DNA from: Streptomyces roseifaciens
Lineage (GTDB): Bacteria > Actinomycetota > Actinomycetes > Streptomycetales > Streptomycetaceae
Length of the DNA: 64,000 bases
Direction of reading: 5' to 3'
NCBI RefSeq assembly: GCF_001445655.1
Contig: NZ_LNBE01000003.1
Location: 2,400,530-2,464,529 of the forward strand
Part shown: positions 15,931-24,543 of the stretch, piece by piece
Position numbering within the stretch: the stretch's first letter is position 1
How the letters are laid out: the number at the start of each line of letters is the position of its first letter
Program-made: the position numbers and the translations under genes
The notes under the pieces: model-generated
What the model saw: the letters and a program-made list of their open reading frames with translations, nothing else
Told to the model about the DNA's origin: nothing
Database searches by the model: none

Positions 15931-17415
15931 TCATGACGCGGTCACCACCTTCGGGTGCCTGACCCGCACCACTTCCGTTCCCTTTACGTTGTGGCGCGCC
16001 GCCCAGGTTTCCAGGGCGGTGCGGCAGGCGTGGTCGAGGTGGCGGACCTGTGAGAGGTCGAGTTCGATCGGGCGGTCCTGCGGCAGGGCCTCCAGGGTTT
16101 CCAGGAGGCGGGGCAGGCGCAGGAAGGTGGCGTGGCCCGCGACGGCGACGACGACGCGTCCATCGGCCGGCTCGCGAATGTCGAGATGGAGGGTGGAGGT
16201 GTCCCAGGCCGACTTGACGACGGCGAGGAACAGACCCAGCACCACACCTTCGAACATGCTGGTGGTGACGATGGCGATGGCCGTGATCCCCAGAATGACG
16301 GCCTCGCCGCGGTGCTCGCGCCATAGTGGGGCGAGCTCCTTGAAGGGCACGAGCTTGCAACCGGCGTGGATCAGGACGCCTGCGAGGGCGGCCAGCGGGA
16401 TGATCCCGATCGCTGCCGGGAGTAGCACGGCGAACAGCAGCAGCCACGCACCGTGCAGGATGCGGGAGCGCTTGGTCTTCGCGCCGGCCTGGACGTTGGC
16501 GGAGCTGCGGACGATGACGGCGGTCATGGGCAGGGCGCCCAGGAGGCCGCAGGCGGTGTTGCCGACGCCCTGCGCCATGAGTTCTTTGTCGTAGTGGGTC
16601 CGCGGGCCGTCGTGCATGCGGTCGACCGCGGCGGCACTGAAGAGGGACTCCGCCGAGGCGATGAGGGTGAAGGCCAGGACCGTGCCGAGGACGCCGATGC
16701 CGCCGAGAGCGGTGAGGTCGTTCAGGGCCGGCGGCTGGATGGCGTCGACCAGGCCCTTTACTTCCACGTTGGCGATGTCGAGGCCGCCCAGGGCCGTGAC
16801 GGCCGTGGCCAGGGCTACGGCCACGAGCGGGCCGGGGAGCGCCTGGGCCTTCGCCGGGACCTTCTTCCACAGAACCAGGATGACTATGGTGCCCGCGCCG
16901 ACCGCGAAGGCGGTCAGGGTGGCGCGGTCCGTGGCGATGTCCGCGATCAGGCCAGGGATGCCGACGATCTTGTCCACGCCGGAGCGGGGTTGCTTGATGC
17001 CCGCCATGGTGTAGAGCTGGCCGAAGAAGAGGACGAGTCCGATGCCGGCGAGCATGCCCTGCACGACAGCCACGGAGATCGCCCGGAACCAGCGGCCGAA
17101 GCGCACGGCGCCCAGGGCTATCTGGGCCAGGCCGGTGGCCAGGACGATCGCCCCGAGGGCGCCGAGGCCGAATTCCTGGACCGCTTCGAAGACCAGGACG
17201 GTCAGCCCGGCTGCGGGGCCGCTGACCTGGAGGCTGCTGCCGGGCATGGCGCCGACGACAAGGCCACCGACGATGCCCGTGATCAGCCCGAGTTCGGCGG
17301 GCACGCCCGAGGCGACGGCCACACCCACGCACAAGGGCAGGGCCACCAGGAACACGACGAGGGAAGCCAGGACGTCACGCCGCAGGCCTACAGGGTCTTT
17401 GAGAGTGGGAAGCAT
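15931..17415 (-). CDS. SulP-family anion permease with STAS domain
   Basis: 494 aa from ATG 17415 (ribosome site GAGGACC, 7 bp spacing). The N-terminal ~400 residues contain about 11-12 membrane helices with SulP signatures: 'LPLCVGVAVASGVPAELGLITGIVGG', 'GSSLQVSGPAAGLTVLV', 'GNTACGLLGALPMTAVIVRSSANVQAGAKTK'. A C-terminal STAS domain (about 415-494; 'IELDLSQVRHLDHACRTAL') completes it. Family members import sulfate, bicarbonate or dicarboxylates with Na+ or H+. No carbonic anhydrase or sulfur gene is adjacent to decide which. A 38-codon leader ORF precedes it by 64 nt. Confidence 0.9.
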   Translation of the reverse strand: MLPTLKDPVGLRRDVLASLVVFLVALPLCVGVAVASGVPAELGLITGIVGGLVVGAMPGSSLQVSGPAAGLTVLVFEAVQEFGLGALGAIVLATGLAQIALGAVRFGRWFRAISVAVVQGMLAGIGLVLFFGQLYTMAGIKQPRSGVDKIVGIPGLIADIATDRATLTAFAVGAGTIVILVLWKKVPAKAQALPGPLVAVALATAVTALGGLDIANVEVKGLVDAIQPPALNDLTALGGIGVLGTVLAFTLIASAESLFSAAAVDRMHDGPRTHYDKELMAQGVGNTACGLLGALPMTAVIVRSSANVQAGAKTKRSRILHGAWLLLFAVLLPAAIGIIPLAALAGVLIHAGCKLVPFKELAPLWREHRGEAVILGITAIAIVTTSMFEGVVLGLFLAVVKSAWDTSTLHLDIREPADGRVVVAVAGHATFLRLPRLLETLEALPQDRPIELDLSQVRHLDHACRTALETWAARHNVKGTEVVRVRHPKVVTAS

Positions 17416-17478
17416 GGTGAGGTCCTCGCATGACGGAAAGCGGAGGCCAGGGCGGCCCGTGAGAGGGGCGGACACAGG

Positions 17479-17595
17479 TCACGCGATGGCCCTCACCACC
17501 TCCAGGACGCAGAACTCCTCAGCCCGCTCAGCCACGTGCGTAGTGAAGGAACGCGCGTTGTCTGCCAGGGACTTCACGGACTTCATGGACTTCAT
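17479..17595 (-). CDS. Leader-type small ORF upstream of the SulP gene (38 aa)
   Basis: ATG 17595 sits 9 bp behind a perfect AGGAGGT, the best ribosome site in this neighbourhood. It encodes 38 residues: repeated MKSMKSVKS at the start, then a hydrophilic helix and EFCVLEVVRAIA. It ends 64 nt before the SulP start, on the same strand. The strong ribosome site, repeated N-terminal codons and position suggest translation-coupled or attenuation control of the permease, or a small membrane-associated peptide. Only one Cys codon is present, so classical cysteine attenuation is not obvious. Confidence 0.6.
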   Translation of the reverse strand: MKSMKSVKSLADNARSFTTHVAERAEEFCVLEVVRAIA

Positions 17596-18425
17596 GGTGG
17601 CCTACCTCCTGTGCCCACCCGAGTGCGGAAGAGCGTGGCGTGTTCAAGGTCATCATTGACGTGCATCAGTAACCGGAAAGGCATGACAACAAGCGCTTGC
17701 CGTGCATTCGTTGACGTGAGCAGCCAGTCGGCACTGCTCGCTACTACAGGGCCGAGCGGACCGCCAGCACAGGATGAGCAGGCTGTGAACATGGAACGAC
17801 TGGGGGAGATCGCACTCGTCGGCGTCCGGCGTCCGGCGTCCGGTGGAAACCGCCGCGGTTCCATCAGCGATACACCCCCGAGTGACGTGGTCCGTCGGTC
17901 ATACGTCATACGTGCCACTGCCTCAGGGCGGACGCGTCAACAGCCGGGCTGGCTCAGGCGCCTTTGACCACCCCTTTACCAGGAGATTACCTGATGGCCT
18001 CAGGTAATGGGGTGGTCAAGTAATGCTCTCGAAAGGGTAATTGGCGTAATGGGTGCAGTACACGCCCCCGGCGCACGCCCTTGAGGCGCGGAGGATGTAA
18101 CGCGCCCGCGCTTGGCCGGGGGCACCTCGCATCCGGGAGGGTCTGACAGGGCATCCTGCCCTGCGCCGCGGTAGGGCCTGCGCACCGCATCACGCGGGCA
18201 TCGAAGGCACCCTTCGCGCCGGGAAGGCCGCTGACCAGAGATCGCGGTGTGCTGGGCGGCCAGGTTCGACGGTGGTCGTCCCGAACTGCATTCTCGGTTC
18301 ATGCCCGTTGTCTGATCCTGGTCAGGCCGACTGTGCCACAACGAAGCAGGTCAACTCCACGCGAACGGCACGTAGGATGCCGATGATCGGGCGGGATGGA
18401 AAGGCCCGGCGAGAGGGGGGCGGCA
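17596..18425. other. Intergenic region with a large interrupted palindrome
   Basis: About 800 bp without a supported gene. It should contain the promoter of the leader ORF/SulP unit. A short triple direct repeat (GTCCGGC) lies near 17822-17840, and a large hairpin lies at 17964-18019. From about 18020 to 18400 no structure or coding was recognised. Confidence 0.5.
17964..18019. repeat. Long interrupted inverted repeat (11 + 9 bp arms)
   Basis: The outer arms TTGACCACCCC (17964-17974) and GGGGTGGTCAA (18009-18019) are perfect. The inner arms ATTACCTGA (17986-17994) and TCAGGTAAT (18000-18008) are also perfect, separated by TGGCC. An 11-nt bulge (17975-17985) is present on the left side only. 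The total of 20 paired bases is far above background. It may be a bidirectional terminator, an operator or a small mobile-element remnant. Confidence 0.6.
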
Positions 18426-19115
18426 ATGGGCGACATGCCGGGCGCACGTGAGGAGCTGGACCGGCTGGGGCGAGCCCTGCGCGCGCAGCTGGTCGAACTG
18501 ATCAACGACCTGACCCCCGGCAGCGACCTGCGCCTGCTGTTTCTCGACGCACCGAGGATCGTCGACTGGCACGAACCGCTCCGCTATCAATACTCGACCA
18601 GCTCTTTCAATGGGGAGCGTCCCGCGCATGTCAGTGCCGCCGAATCCGTGTCTCGCGCGGCAGCGCTGCTCGGCTCGGCAGGCTGGGAGGTCGCCATATC
18701 GCAGGAGGGCGTCGGTGGCGGGGCCCGGCCGGGCCCGCGTCCGGGGTCCGTGGTCATCGGCCGCCGCGACGGCTGCCGCATCGAGATCAGGGTGAGCGAC
18801 CATAGATCCATCGTGTACTTCGACGGGCGGACACCGGCGATGGCCTTGTACGAGCCGGAGGAATTCCAGTGGCCGGAGCCGGCGCGCACAGCCGAGACCG
18901 TCACGCCCGGATATGTGCTGTGCTACGAGTGCGACGGTCTGGGGTGGTGTCCCGGATGCGGGGGACGTGGCTGGGTGTACGACAAGGTCCGCGGGCGGAA
19001 AAACTGCTCCGTATGCCACCGTGACCGCGTCTGCCTGATCTGCAGGGGCGCGGCGCAGCTCGCGATCTCTCTGTTGTCGCCGTACCAGCGGGGCTACTAC
19101 CCCGAATTGGGCTAG
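18426..19115 (+). CDS. Protein with DnaJ-like C-terminal CxxC clusters (229 aa)
   Basis: ATG 18426 follows a GAGAGGGGGG run. Residues 1-160 are an alpha/beta region without a recognised family (LVELINDLTPGSDLRLLFLD, SVVIGRRDGCRIEIRVSDH). The last ~65 residues carry a dense series of CxxC/CxxCxG units (CYECDGLGWCPGCGGRGWVY, then CSVCHRDRVCLICRG). The spacing resembles the zinc-binding repeats of DnaJ, so two Zn2+ sites are likely. A chaperone, redox or nucleic-acid role cannot be chosen. It stands alone on the + strand. Confidence 0.78.
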   Translation: MGDMPGAREELDRLGRALRAQLVELINDLTPGSDLRLLFLDAPRIVDWHEPLRYQYSTSSFNGERPAHVSAAESVSRAAALLGSAGWEVAISQEGVGGGARPGPRPGSVVIGRRDGCRIEIRVSDHRSIVYFDGRTPAMALYEPEEFQWPEPARTAETVTPGYVLCYECDGLGWCPGCGGRGWVYDKVRGRKNCSVCHRDRVCLICRGAAQLAISLLSPYQRGYYPELG

Positions 19116-19202
19116 CTTGATTTTCAGCGTCGAGGCCGCATTCGATCCTTGCCGTTAAAGATCAAGGTAAGTGCCGGTGCCCCGAAGCCGGGTAACCGGC
19201 AC

Positions 19203-19352
19203 TCAGGTGTGCTGGCCGTCGACGAGTGTCTCCTCCTGGCGCTTGCCGTCGGGTGCTTCGGAGGCGTGCAGGGGTGTCAGCCCTTCGGAGTCGGCGATGA
19301 CGACAGCGGCGCGGGTGCCGGCGGCTTCCGTGAGTTCGTCGTGCTCCTGAGA
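19203..19352 (-). pseudogene. C-terminal remnant of an unknown protein
   Basis: A GC3-rich minus-strand segment reads EHDELTEAAGTRAAVVIADS, then LTPLHASEAPDGKRQEETLV and a stop at 19203. Upstream it is cut at GAGAGGCCCTA (19349-19359), which is identical to the tip of the IS5-type element at 6948 including the TA flank. This may therefore be an IS scar that removed the 5' part. The rest of 19116-19481 contains no recognisable gene. Confidence 0.35.
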
Positions 19353-19481
19353 GGCCCTAAGGCGTGTCTGGTGAATCTTGGTCCGGCGGTGCCCCGACGG
19401 CGTCAGGCGGGAGCGCGGCACGATCGATCGGAATGGGATCTTTCGGTAGCCATCAGGGCATTCGGTTGGCAGGCTTGAGCC

Positions 19482-20339
19482 ATGAACTCCCAGCTCAATG
19501 ACGTGCCCGGCCATTCCTGGCTCGGGGACCCGATCGATGCCCGATCCCTGTTCGCCCCTGAGCAGGCTGCGCTGATGACCACGCTGCGAGGCCTGGCGTC
19601 CGCCGACTGGGATCAGGAGGCGGTGCCGGGCTGGACCGTCCGCGATCTCGCCGCACACATCCTGGGCGACTTCTACGGACGCCTCGCCCGGGACAGGGAC
19701 GGCCACCAGGACGGCCCCGCCTTCGCGCCGGGCGAGACGCTGGAGACGTTCATCCACCGCATCAATCATGAGTGGGTCGATGCCCACCGTCGGGTGAGCC
19801 CAGCCGCACTCGCCGACACCCTTGACCTGGTGGGCGGGCAGGTCGCCCGGTTCTTCGAGGCCACCGACCCCGATGCCCCGTCGCTGGGAGTGTCCTGGGC
19901 CGGCGTCGAACCGGCGCCAATGTGGTTGGACAGCGCGCGCGACTTCACCGAGTTCTGGACCCATCGCCAGCAGATCCGTCACGCCACCGGCCGGGACACC
20001 GACGCCGATCCACGATTCCTGTCCGTGGTCCTGGACACGTTCATGCGAGCCCTGCCCCACACCCTGCGCACGGTCACCGCGCCGGCCGGCACTCAGGTCC
20101 AGGTGTGGATCGAGGGCCCGGCCGGCGGCGTCTGGACGGCGACGTCCACCGGGGACGGCTGGTCGCTCGCCGAGCCGGTTGACGAACATCCGGCCGCGGT
20201 CGTGCGCTTGGATGCGGAGACCGCCTGGCGCTTGTGCACTCGCGGCATCCAGCCGGACACCGCCCTGGCTCGTGTCCGTATCGACGGCGACCGTCAACTG
20301 GCCGAAGCAGTCTGCCAGATCGTGTCGATCGTCTACTGA
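19482..20339 (+). CDS. Maleylpyruvate isomerase family mycothiol-dependent enzyme
   Basis: A 285-aa protein. The N-terminal DinB-like four-helix domain has the family pattern 'VPGWTVRDLAAHILGDFYGRL' with one metal-binding His, and 'DFTEFWTHRQQIRHATG' supplies the second site (E-x-x-x-H). The C-terminal ~80 residues form the SCP2-like/MDMPI C domain ('WIEGPAGGVWT', 'DAETAWRLCTRGI'). Such actinobacterial proteins use mycothiol as cofactor for isomerisation or detoxification; the substrate is unknown. Start ATG 19482. Downstream lies an IS5 remnant. Confidence 0.85.
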   Translation: MNSQLNDVPGHSWLGDPIDARSLFAPEQAALMTTLRGLASADWDQEAVPGWTVRDLAAHILGDFYGRLARDRDGHQDGPAFAPGETLETFIHRINHEWVDAHRRVSPAALADTLDLVGGQVARFFEATDPDAPSLGVSWAGVEPAPMWLDSARDFTEFWTHRQQIRHATGRDTDADPRFLSVVLDTFMRALPHTLRTVTAPAGTQVQVWIEGPAGGVWTATSTGDGWSLAEPVDEHPAAVVRLDAETAWRLCTRGIQPDTALARVRIDGDRQLAEAVCQIVSIVY

Positions 20340-20384
20340 CCGCAGCCGCGATAGGCCGGTCCGGCCGGGGCAATCCGGTGAGCG

Positions 20385-20865
20385 TCAGCCACGAAGCCAC
20401 AGCCGGATCGCGGCCATCAGCGCGCTGCCGTGGAACACGTAGGCGCGCTTCTCGTCGCGGGTGACCACGGCCCGGAAGCCCTTGATCGCGTTCATGGTCC
20501 GCTCCGCTTCATTGCGGTGGCGGTAGATCTCTTTGCCGAAGCTTGTGGGCCGGCCGCCCGCGCTGCCCCGGCGTTGGCGGTTGGCCCGCTGGTTGGTCGG
20601 TTCGGGGATGGTGTGCTTGAGCGCGAGCGGACGCCGTCCGCCCTCGCTCGCCAGATGAATCTTGCAGGTGAAGTCGCCTCGCGATCGGTCCAGCGCCTCA
20701 TCGTTCCGGTGCCGTGTCGGACGAGTCCGCTTCCCAGGGACGTGGGGAGCATGCTTGCGGGCTCCGGCGGCATGCTGATGGGCGCGCCAGACTGTGGAGT
20801 CCACGCTGACCAGCGACCAGTCGATGCACCCCTCGGCATCGGCATCGGCATCGGCCTGGGCCTGG
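20385..20865 (-). pseudogene. IS5-family transposase remnant with internal deletion
   Basis: It reads 'EGCIDWSLVSVDSTVWRAHQHAAGARKHAP', 'DRSRGDFTCKIHLASEGGRRPLAL' and then directly 'KHTIPEPTNQRANRQRRGSAGGRP' and 'NEAERTMNAIKGFRAV'. The block between 'RRPLAL' and 'KHTIPE', which should contain the second catalytic Asp (ADKAYS), is missing, as is the N-terminal third. The fragment is spliced onto the 5' end of the SnoaL-like remnant on the other strand. It is not able to transpose by itself. Confidence 0.75.
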
Positions 20866-21300
20866 ACGGCACGGTCATCCGTGAATTCCTGGCGCGGGTG
20901 GCCGGAGGCGACGCGGAACACATCGCCGCCTTGTTCGCGGACCGGATCGACTGGCGCATCGCCCCCAACCCGGCCGCCCCCTGGATCCGTCCCCGCACAA
21001 CCCGCGCGGACGGATGCCGGTCACTTTCGCGACTTGGCCGCCGGAGTCATCCCGGAAGCCGCGCGGCGCGGATACGCAGCGGGCTCGAACCGACACGGTC
21101 ATCGCGGACGGCGTCCACGGCGTGATTAGGGGTCTCCTGGCCGGCAGCGTACGGGCGCCACCGGCAAGACCTACAGCTCGCCCTTCGCTGTTCACTTCAT
21201 CGTCGAGAACGACCTGATCACTGGCTTCCATGTCTGCGAGGACAGCCTCGCCATCGCAGAAGCCCGCACCCCGTACACCGACCCATCGGACAGGCCCTAG
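20866..21300 (+). pseudogene. SnoaL-like (NTF2-fold) protein remnant with frameshifts
   Basis: Four segments in shifting frames together give one SnoaL-like protein: 'VIREFLARVAGGDAEHIAAL', 'HFRDLAAGVIPEA', 'DTVIADGVHGVIRGLLAGSV' and 'TGKTYSSPFAVHFIVENDLI...FHVCEDSLAIAEA'. At least three indels separate them. The first few residues are replaced by the IS5 fragment. The stop is at 21298-21300. The ancestral protein would have been about 130-140 aa, in the fold used by polyketide cyclases and many small isomerases. Confidence 0.65.
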
Positions 21301-21430
21301 CCCAACACCCGGCCGGCTTGCTGCCGTCCAGCTGGCCGGGTCCTCGGCGTTCCTTGCGTAGCGCAGCCACGCGCTGAGAGCTGATGCAGTTCGATTGCCA
21401 CTTGCGCGGGCCCCGTGGCATGCTGCCGGG

Positions 21431-21486
21431 CCACAGGCCACAGGCCACAGGCCACAGGCCACAGGCCACAGGCCAACGGCCAACGG
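21431..21486 (+). repeat. Heptanucleotide tandem repeat
   Basis: Six perfect copies of CCACAGG (21431-21472) are followed by two copies of a variant, CCAACGG (21473-21486). The array ends next to the stop of the SARP-type regulator gene (21488) and lies outside any supported gene. Such arrays vary in copy number between strains. Confidence 0.9.
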
Positions 21487-21487
21487 C

Positions 21488-24235
21488 TCACCTCCGTGTC
21501 GTGAGCCGCGCCACCGCCGCGTCGTACCGTGCCTGGAGTCCCGCGTCCGCCGATACCCGCAGCAGCACGCCGAGCGCTCGTACCGCCCCGTCGTCGTAGC
21601 CGGTGTTCTCCGCCTCCTGCGCTGCCATGCCGAGCCGCCGGATGCCCTCGGGCTCGTCACCGAGCCCCAGCAGCGCCTCTCCCGTCGTCGTGAGGAGCAG
21701 CACCCGGGACGCGACCACGGTGCCGGGAAGGTCCTCGAAGGCGAGGGCTGCGGTCGCCGTGTCGAAGGCTGCCTGCCATTGCCCGGTGTCCAGCCGGTAC
21801 CGGGCGAGGTGATACAGGGCCAGCCGTTCGGTGTACCGGTCGTCGGCCTTGCGGGCCAGTTCCACCGCCCGTGCACAGCCTTCCGCGGCCTCCTCCGGGT
21901 CTCCCAGCGCGGCCTGCGCCCAGGACAGGACGACCAAGGCGGTCGCCTCGCCGCGCAGGTCGCCTGCGCGAGCGGAGAGCGCGGGGGCGGGCTCCACACA
22001 CGTCCGCGCCTCGTCGCTGCGCCCTTCCTCGGTCAGTACCCAGCCGAGCAGGGCCCGTACCCGCGACTCGGCGGCCGGATCGGCCTCGGCCCGTGCCGCC
22101 TCGAGTGCGGTCTCCAGGAGCGGGGTCCAGTCGTCCAGCACCCATCGCGCCATGAGCGGCCACAACAGCATGCCGATCCGCCAGGTCCTGCTGTGCAGTC
22201 CGGCCGTGTGCGCGGCGGCCGCCGCCAGTATGAGGTCGTCCCGCTCGGCCGTGTACCAGGCCATGGCGTCGTCCCGGTCCGTGAACGTCCTCACGGCCAC
22301 GGGCGCGAGGAAGTCCGGAGGCAACGGGACGCAGGCCTCGTTGCCGGGTTCGGCCACGGTCGCCGCCGCGAGGGCGGTGGCGATGTAATGGTCGAGCACG
22401 CGCGTGAGGGCATCGGGCCGGGCGTCCAGAGTCCGCGCGTAGAGCCGTACCAGATCGTGCAGTGTCCAGCGTCCCGGCGCGGTTTCCGTGACGAGGTGCG
22501 AAGCGACCAGGCGTTCCATCGTGACCTCTGCGGTGGCCGGGTCCGTTCGTGTCAGGGCTGCCGTCGCGTACCGGTCGAAGTGCGTACCGGGGTGGCGGCC
22601 GAGACAGGCGAAGTGACGGGCGACGTGCTCGGGGAGCTGTCGCACGGTCAGTCGCAGGGCCGCGCGTACGCCGGTGTCCTCGACGTCCAGCAGGCTCAGC
22701 CTGCGGGTCGAATCGAACATCTCGGCGTTCATCTCGCTCAACGCCCAGCCCGGCCGGTGCGCCAGCCTGGCTCCCGCCACCCGCAGTGCGAGGGGCAGCC
22801 CGCCGCACAGCTCGGCCAGCCGTCGCGCGGCCGCCGGCTCCGCAAGCACCCGCTCCGCACCGAGCACCCCGGAGAGAAGTGCGGTGCCGTCCTCCGGCGT
22901 GAGTACGTCCACGGGAACGGGCCGGGCGGCGTCGGTGACGATCAGCCCCGGCAGCCGGTACCGGCTGGTCACGACGGTGACGCACCGGGGACCGCCCGGC
23001 AGGAGCGGTCTGACCTGCTCGGAGTCGCGCGCGTTGTCCAGGACGACGAGGAGCTCCCGGTCGGCGGCGAGCGATCTGAACAGCGCGGCCGCGCCGTTCG
23101 CCGACTCCGGCATCCGGAGCGGCGCGACACCCAGAGCCAGGAGGAACTCGCGCAGTACTTCGGCGAGGGTCGGCTCGCCCGTATCGCCGAAGCCACGCAG
23201 GTCGGCGTAGAGCCGGCCGCCGGGAAAGCCGGCGCGATTGAGGTGGGCCCACTGCACCACCAGCGCGGTCTTCCCGACCCCTGCGGGCCCGGTGACCAGG
23301 CAGACGGGCGCCTCGCCCTCGGCGGCCCGGGACAGGGCAACCAGCTCCTGTGCCCGCCCGTGAAAGCCGCGCGGTGCCCGCGGCAGCAGGTCGGCCGGGC
23401 CGGGGCGGAAGGTGGCCGGCGTTACGGGCGGGAGCGGCACGGCGTGCACCGTGGCAGCCCGGGACGAGGCCGCTGTCTCAAGCGCCGCGTCGTCGACCTC
23501 CTCACGCAGAGCCATCGCGTAGGCGTCCGCCAGCTCACGGCCCGGGCCGATCCCCAGCTCGTCGGCGAGCAGGCGCCGGGTGCGGTGGAAGCAGTCGAGC
23601 GCCTCCGACCGGCGACCCGCCCTATGAAGCGCCGTCACGAGGGCGGCGGACAGCGATTCACGCAGTGGGTGGGCAACCGCCTCGGCGTGCAGGACAGCGG
23701 CGGCCCGGCCATGCTCGCCCAACTGCGCGTAGCCCGCGGCCAGCTGCTCCACCGCGGCCAGCCGGAGCTCCTCCAGCGCCTGCGCGGCGACCTGCAGCGG
23801 TGGGCTCGGACAGACGTCGGCCAGCGCGGGCCCCTGCCACAGCGACAACGCCTCCCGGTACAGCGTCACCGCCGCGGCCGGGCCGCGCTGCTCACGGGCC
23901 TGAGCCACCAGATCCTCGAAGCGGTGCGCGTCCAGCCGGGCTGTCGGCATGCGCAGGACATAGGCCGTGCCCTGGGTGATCAACTCGACGCCGTATGCCC
24001 CGGCGTCGGCACTGATCAGCAGGGCCCGCAGCCGCGACACATGGCCCTGGATGACGCCGCGGGCGTGCAGCGGCGGTTCCTGTTCCCACAGAGCGGCCGT
24101 CAGATGGTCGACCGGCACTGGGTAATTGGGGCGCAACAGCAGGGCGGCCAGCAGGCTGCGCCGTTTGGCAGGGCCGAGCGGCAGACCGCCGGCCTCGGTG
24201 ATGACTGACACCGCTCCCAGCAACCGGAATTCCAT
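21488..24235 (-). CDS. SARP/AfsR-type regulator with NB-ARC ATPase and TPR region
   Basis: About 915 aa. Start ATG 24235 (MEFRLLGAVSV) is the family-typical start, with GGGAGG 10 bp upstream. Residues ~1-95 are the OmpR-like winged helix ('LGPAKRRSLLAALLLRPN') and ~95-245 the bacterial transcriptional activation domain ('DAHRFEDLVAQARE', 'ELGIGPGRELADAYAM'). The NB-ARC ATPase follows, with Walker A 'VTGPAGVGKTALVVQW', Walker B 'ELLVVLDNARD' and the 'GGLPLALRVAGARLA' motif. The last ~250 residues are TPR-like. AfsR-like proteins activate secondary metabolism or development. No biosynthetic cluster is adjacent, so this may be a global or orphan regulator. Confidence 0.92.
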   Translation of the reverse strand: MEFRLLGAVSVITEAGGLPLGPAKRRSLLAALLLRPNYPVPVDHLTAALWEQEPPLHARGVIQGHVSRLRALLISADAGAYGVELITQGTAYVLRMPTARLDAHRFEDLVAQAREQRGPAAAVTLYREALSLWQGPALADVCPSPPLQVAAQALEELRLAAVEQLAAGYAQLGEHGRAAAVLHAEAVAHPLRESLSAALVTALHRAGRRSEALDCFHRTRRLLADELGIGPGRELADAYAMALREEVDDAALETAASSRAATVHAVPLPPVTPATFRPGPADLLPRAPRGFHGRAQELVALSRAAEGEAPVCLVTGPAGVGKTALVVQWAHLNRAGFPGGRLYADLRGFGDTGEPTLAEVLREFLLALGVAPLRMPESANGAAALFRSLAADRELLVVLDNARDSEQVRPLLPGGPRCVTVVTSRYRLPGLIVTDAARPVPVDVLTPEDGTALLSGVLGAERVLAEPAAARRLAELCGGLPLALRVAGARLAHRPGWALSEMNAEMFDSTRRLSLLDVEDTGVRAALRLTVRQLPEHVARHFACLGRHPGTHFDRYATAALTRTDPATAEVTMERLVASHLVTETAPGRWTLHDLVRLYARTLDARPDALTRVLDHYIATALAAATVAEPGNEACVPLPPDFLAPVAVRTFTDRDDAMAWYTAERDDLILAAAAAHTAGLHSRTWRIGMLLWPLMARWVLDDWTPLLETALEAARAEADPAAESRVRALLGWVLTEEGRSDEARTCVEPAPALSARAGDLRGEATALVVLSWAQAALGDPEEAAEGCARAVELARKADDRYTERLALYHLARYRLDTGQWQAAFDTATAALAFEDLPGTVVASRVLLLTTTGEALLGLGDEPEGIRRLGMAAQEAENTGYDDGAVRALGVLLRVSADAGLQARYDAAVARLTTRR

Positions 24236-24328
24236 CTGCCCCATGCCTCCCAGCAAAAGAACTCAGGATAACGGTGCGGTTCCGGCCTCGAGGACCTGCT
24301 GACCAGTGGATGGCTACGCCTGGTGGCG

Positions 24329-24388
24329 TACGCCGCGTCCGATCAAACCGGAGCCAGCGTCTGCGCCGGTTTGATTGGACGCGGCGTA
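24329..24388. repeat. 23-bp near-perfect inverted repeat
   Basis: Left arm 24329-24351 and right arm 24366-24388 pair at 22 of 23 positions plus one G-T, around a 14-nt loop. The left arm starts TACGCCGCGTCC and ends AAACCGG. It lies in the gap between the SARP gene start and the SDR remnant, about 94 bp upstream of the SARP start. Candidate roles are a regulator-binding palindrome, terminator or mobile-element remnant. Confidence 0.75.
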
Positions 24389-24543
24389 GCGGCTTTCTTG
24401 CTCTCTGCATCCTCCGGAGGGGCGTCGGAAGCCTGTCGGCGCTGTCCGTGGTCTGTCGGGGTCATGTCGCCGGAGGTTGCGACCTTGGGCGGGTTGGTGC
24501 TCCCCATGGGCATGCTGCCCCCGACCGCAAGGAACCCGTCAAC

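Noticed and set aside
14748..15962. A 404-codon plus-strand frame
   Set aside because: It is antisense to the TerC-family gene and its upstream region, acidic low-complexity translation, no ribosome site.
17596..17920. A minus-strand frame (108 codons) upstream of the SulP leader ORF
   Set aside because: Codon bias is poor and there is no ribosome site; the leader ORF at 17479-17595 explains the good AGGAGGT.
21395..24208. A 937-codon open frame on the plus strand
   Set aside because: It is exactly antisense to the SARP/NB-ARC gene, which has full domain motifs; the plus-strand translation is Gly/Arg/Gln-rich with no motif. High GC commonly opens such frames.
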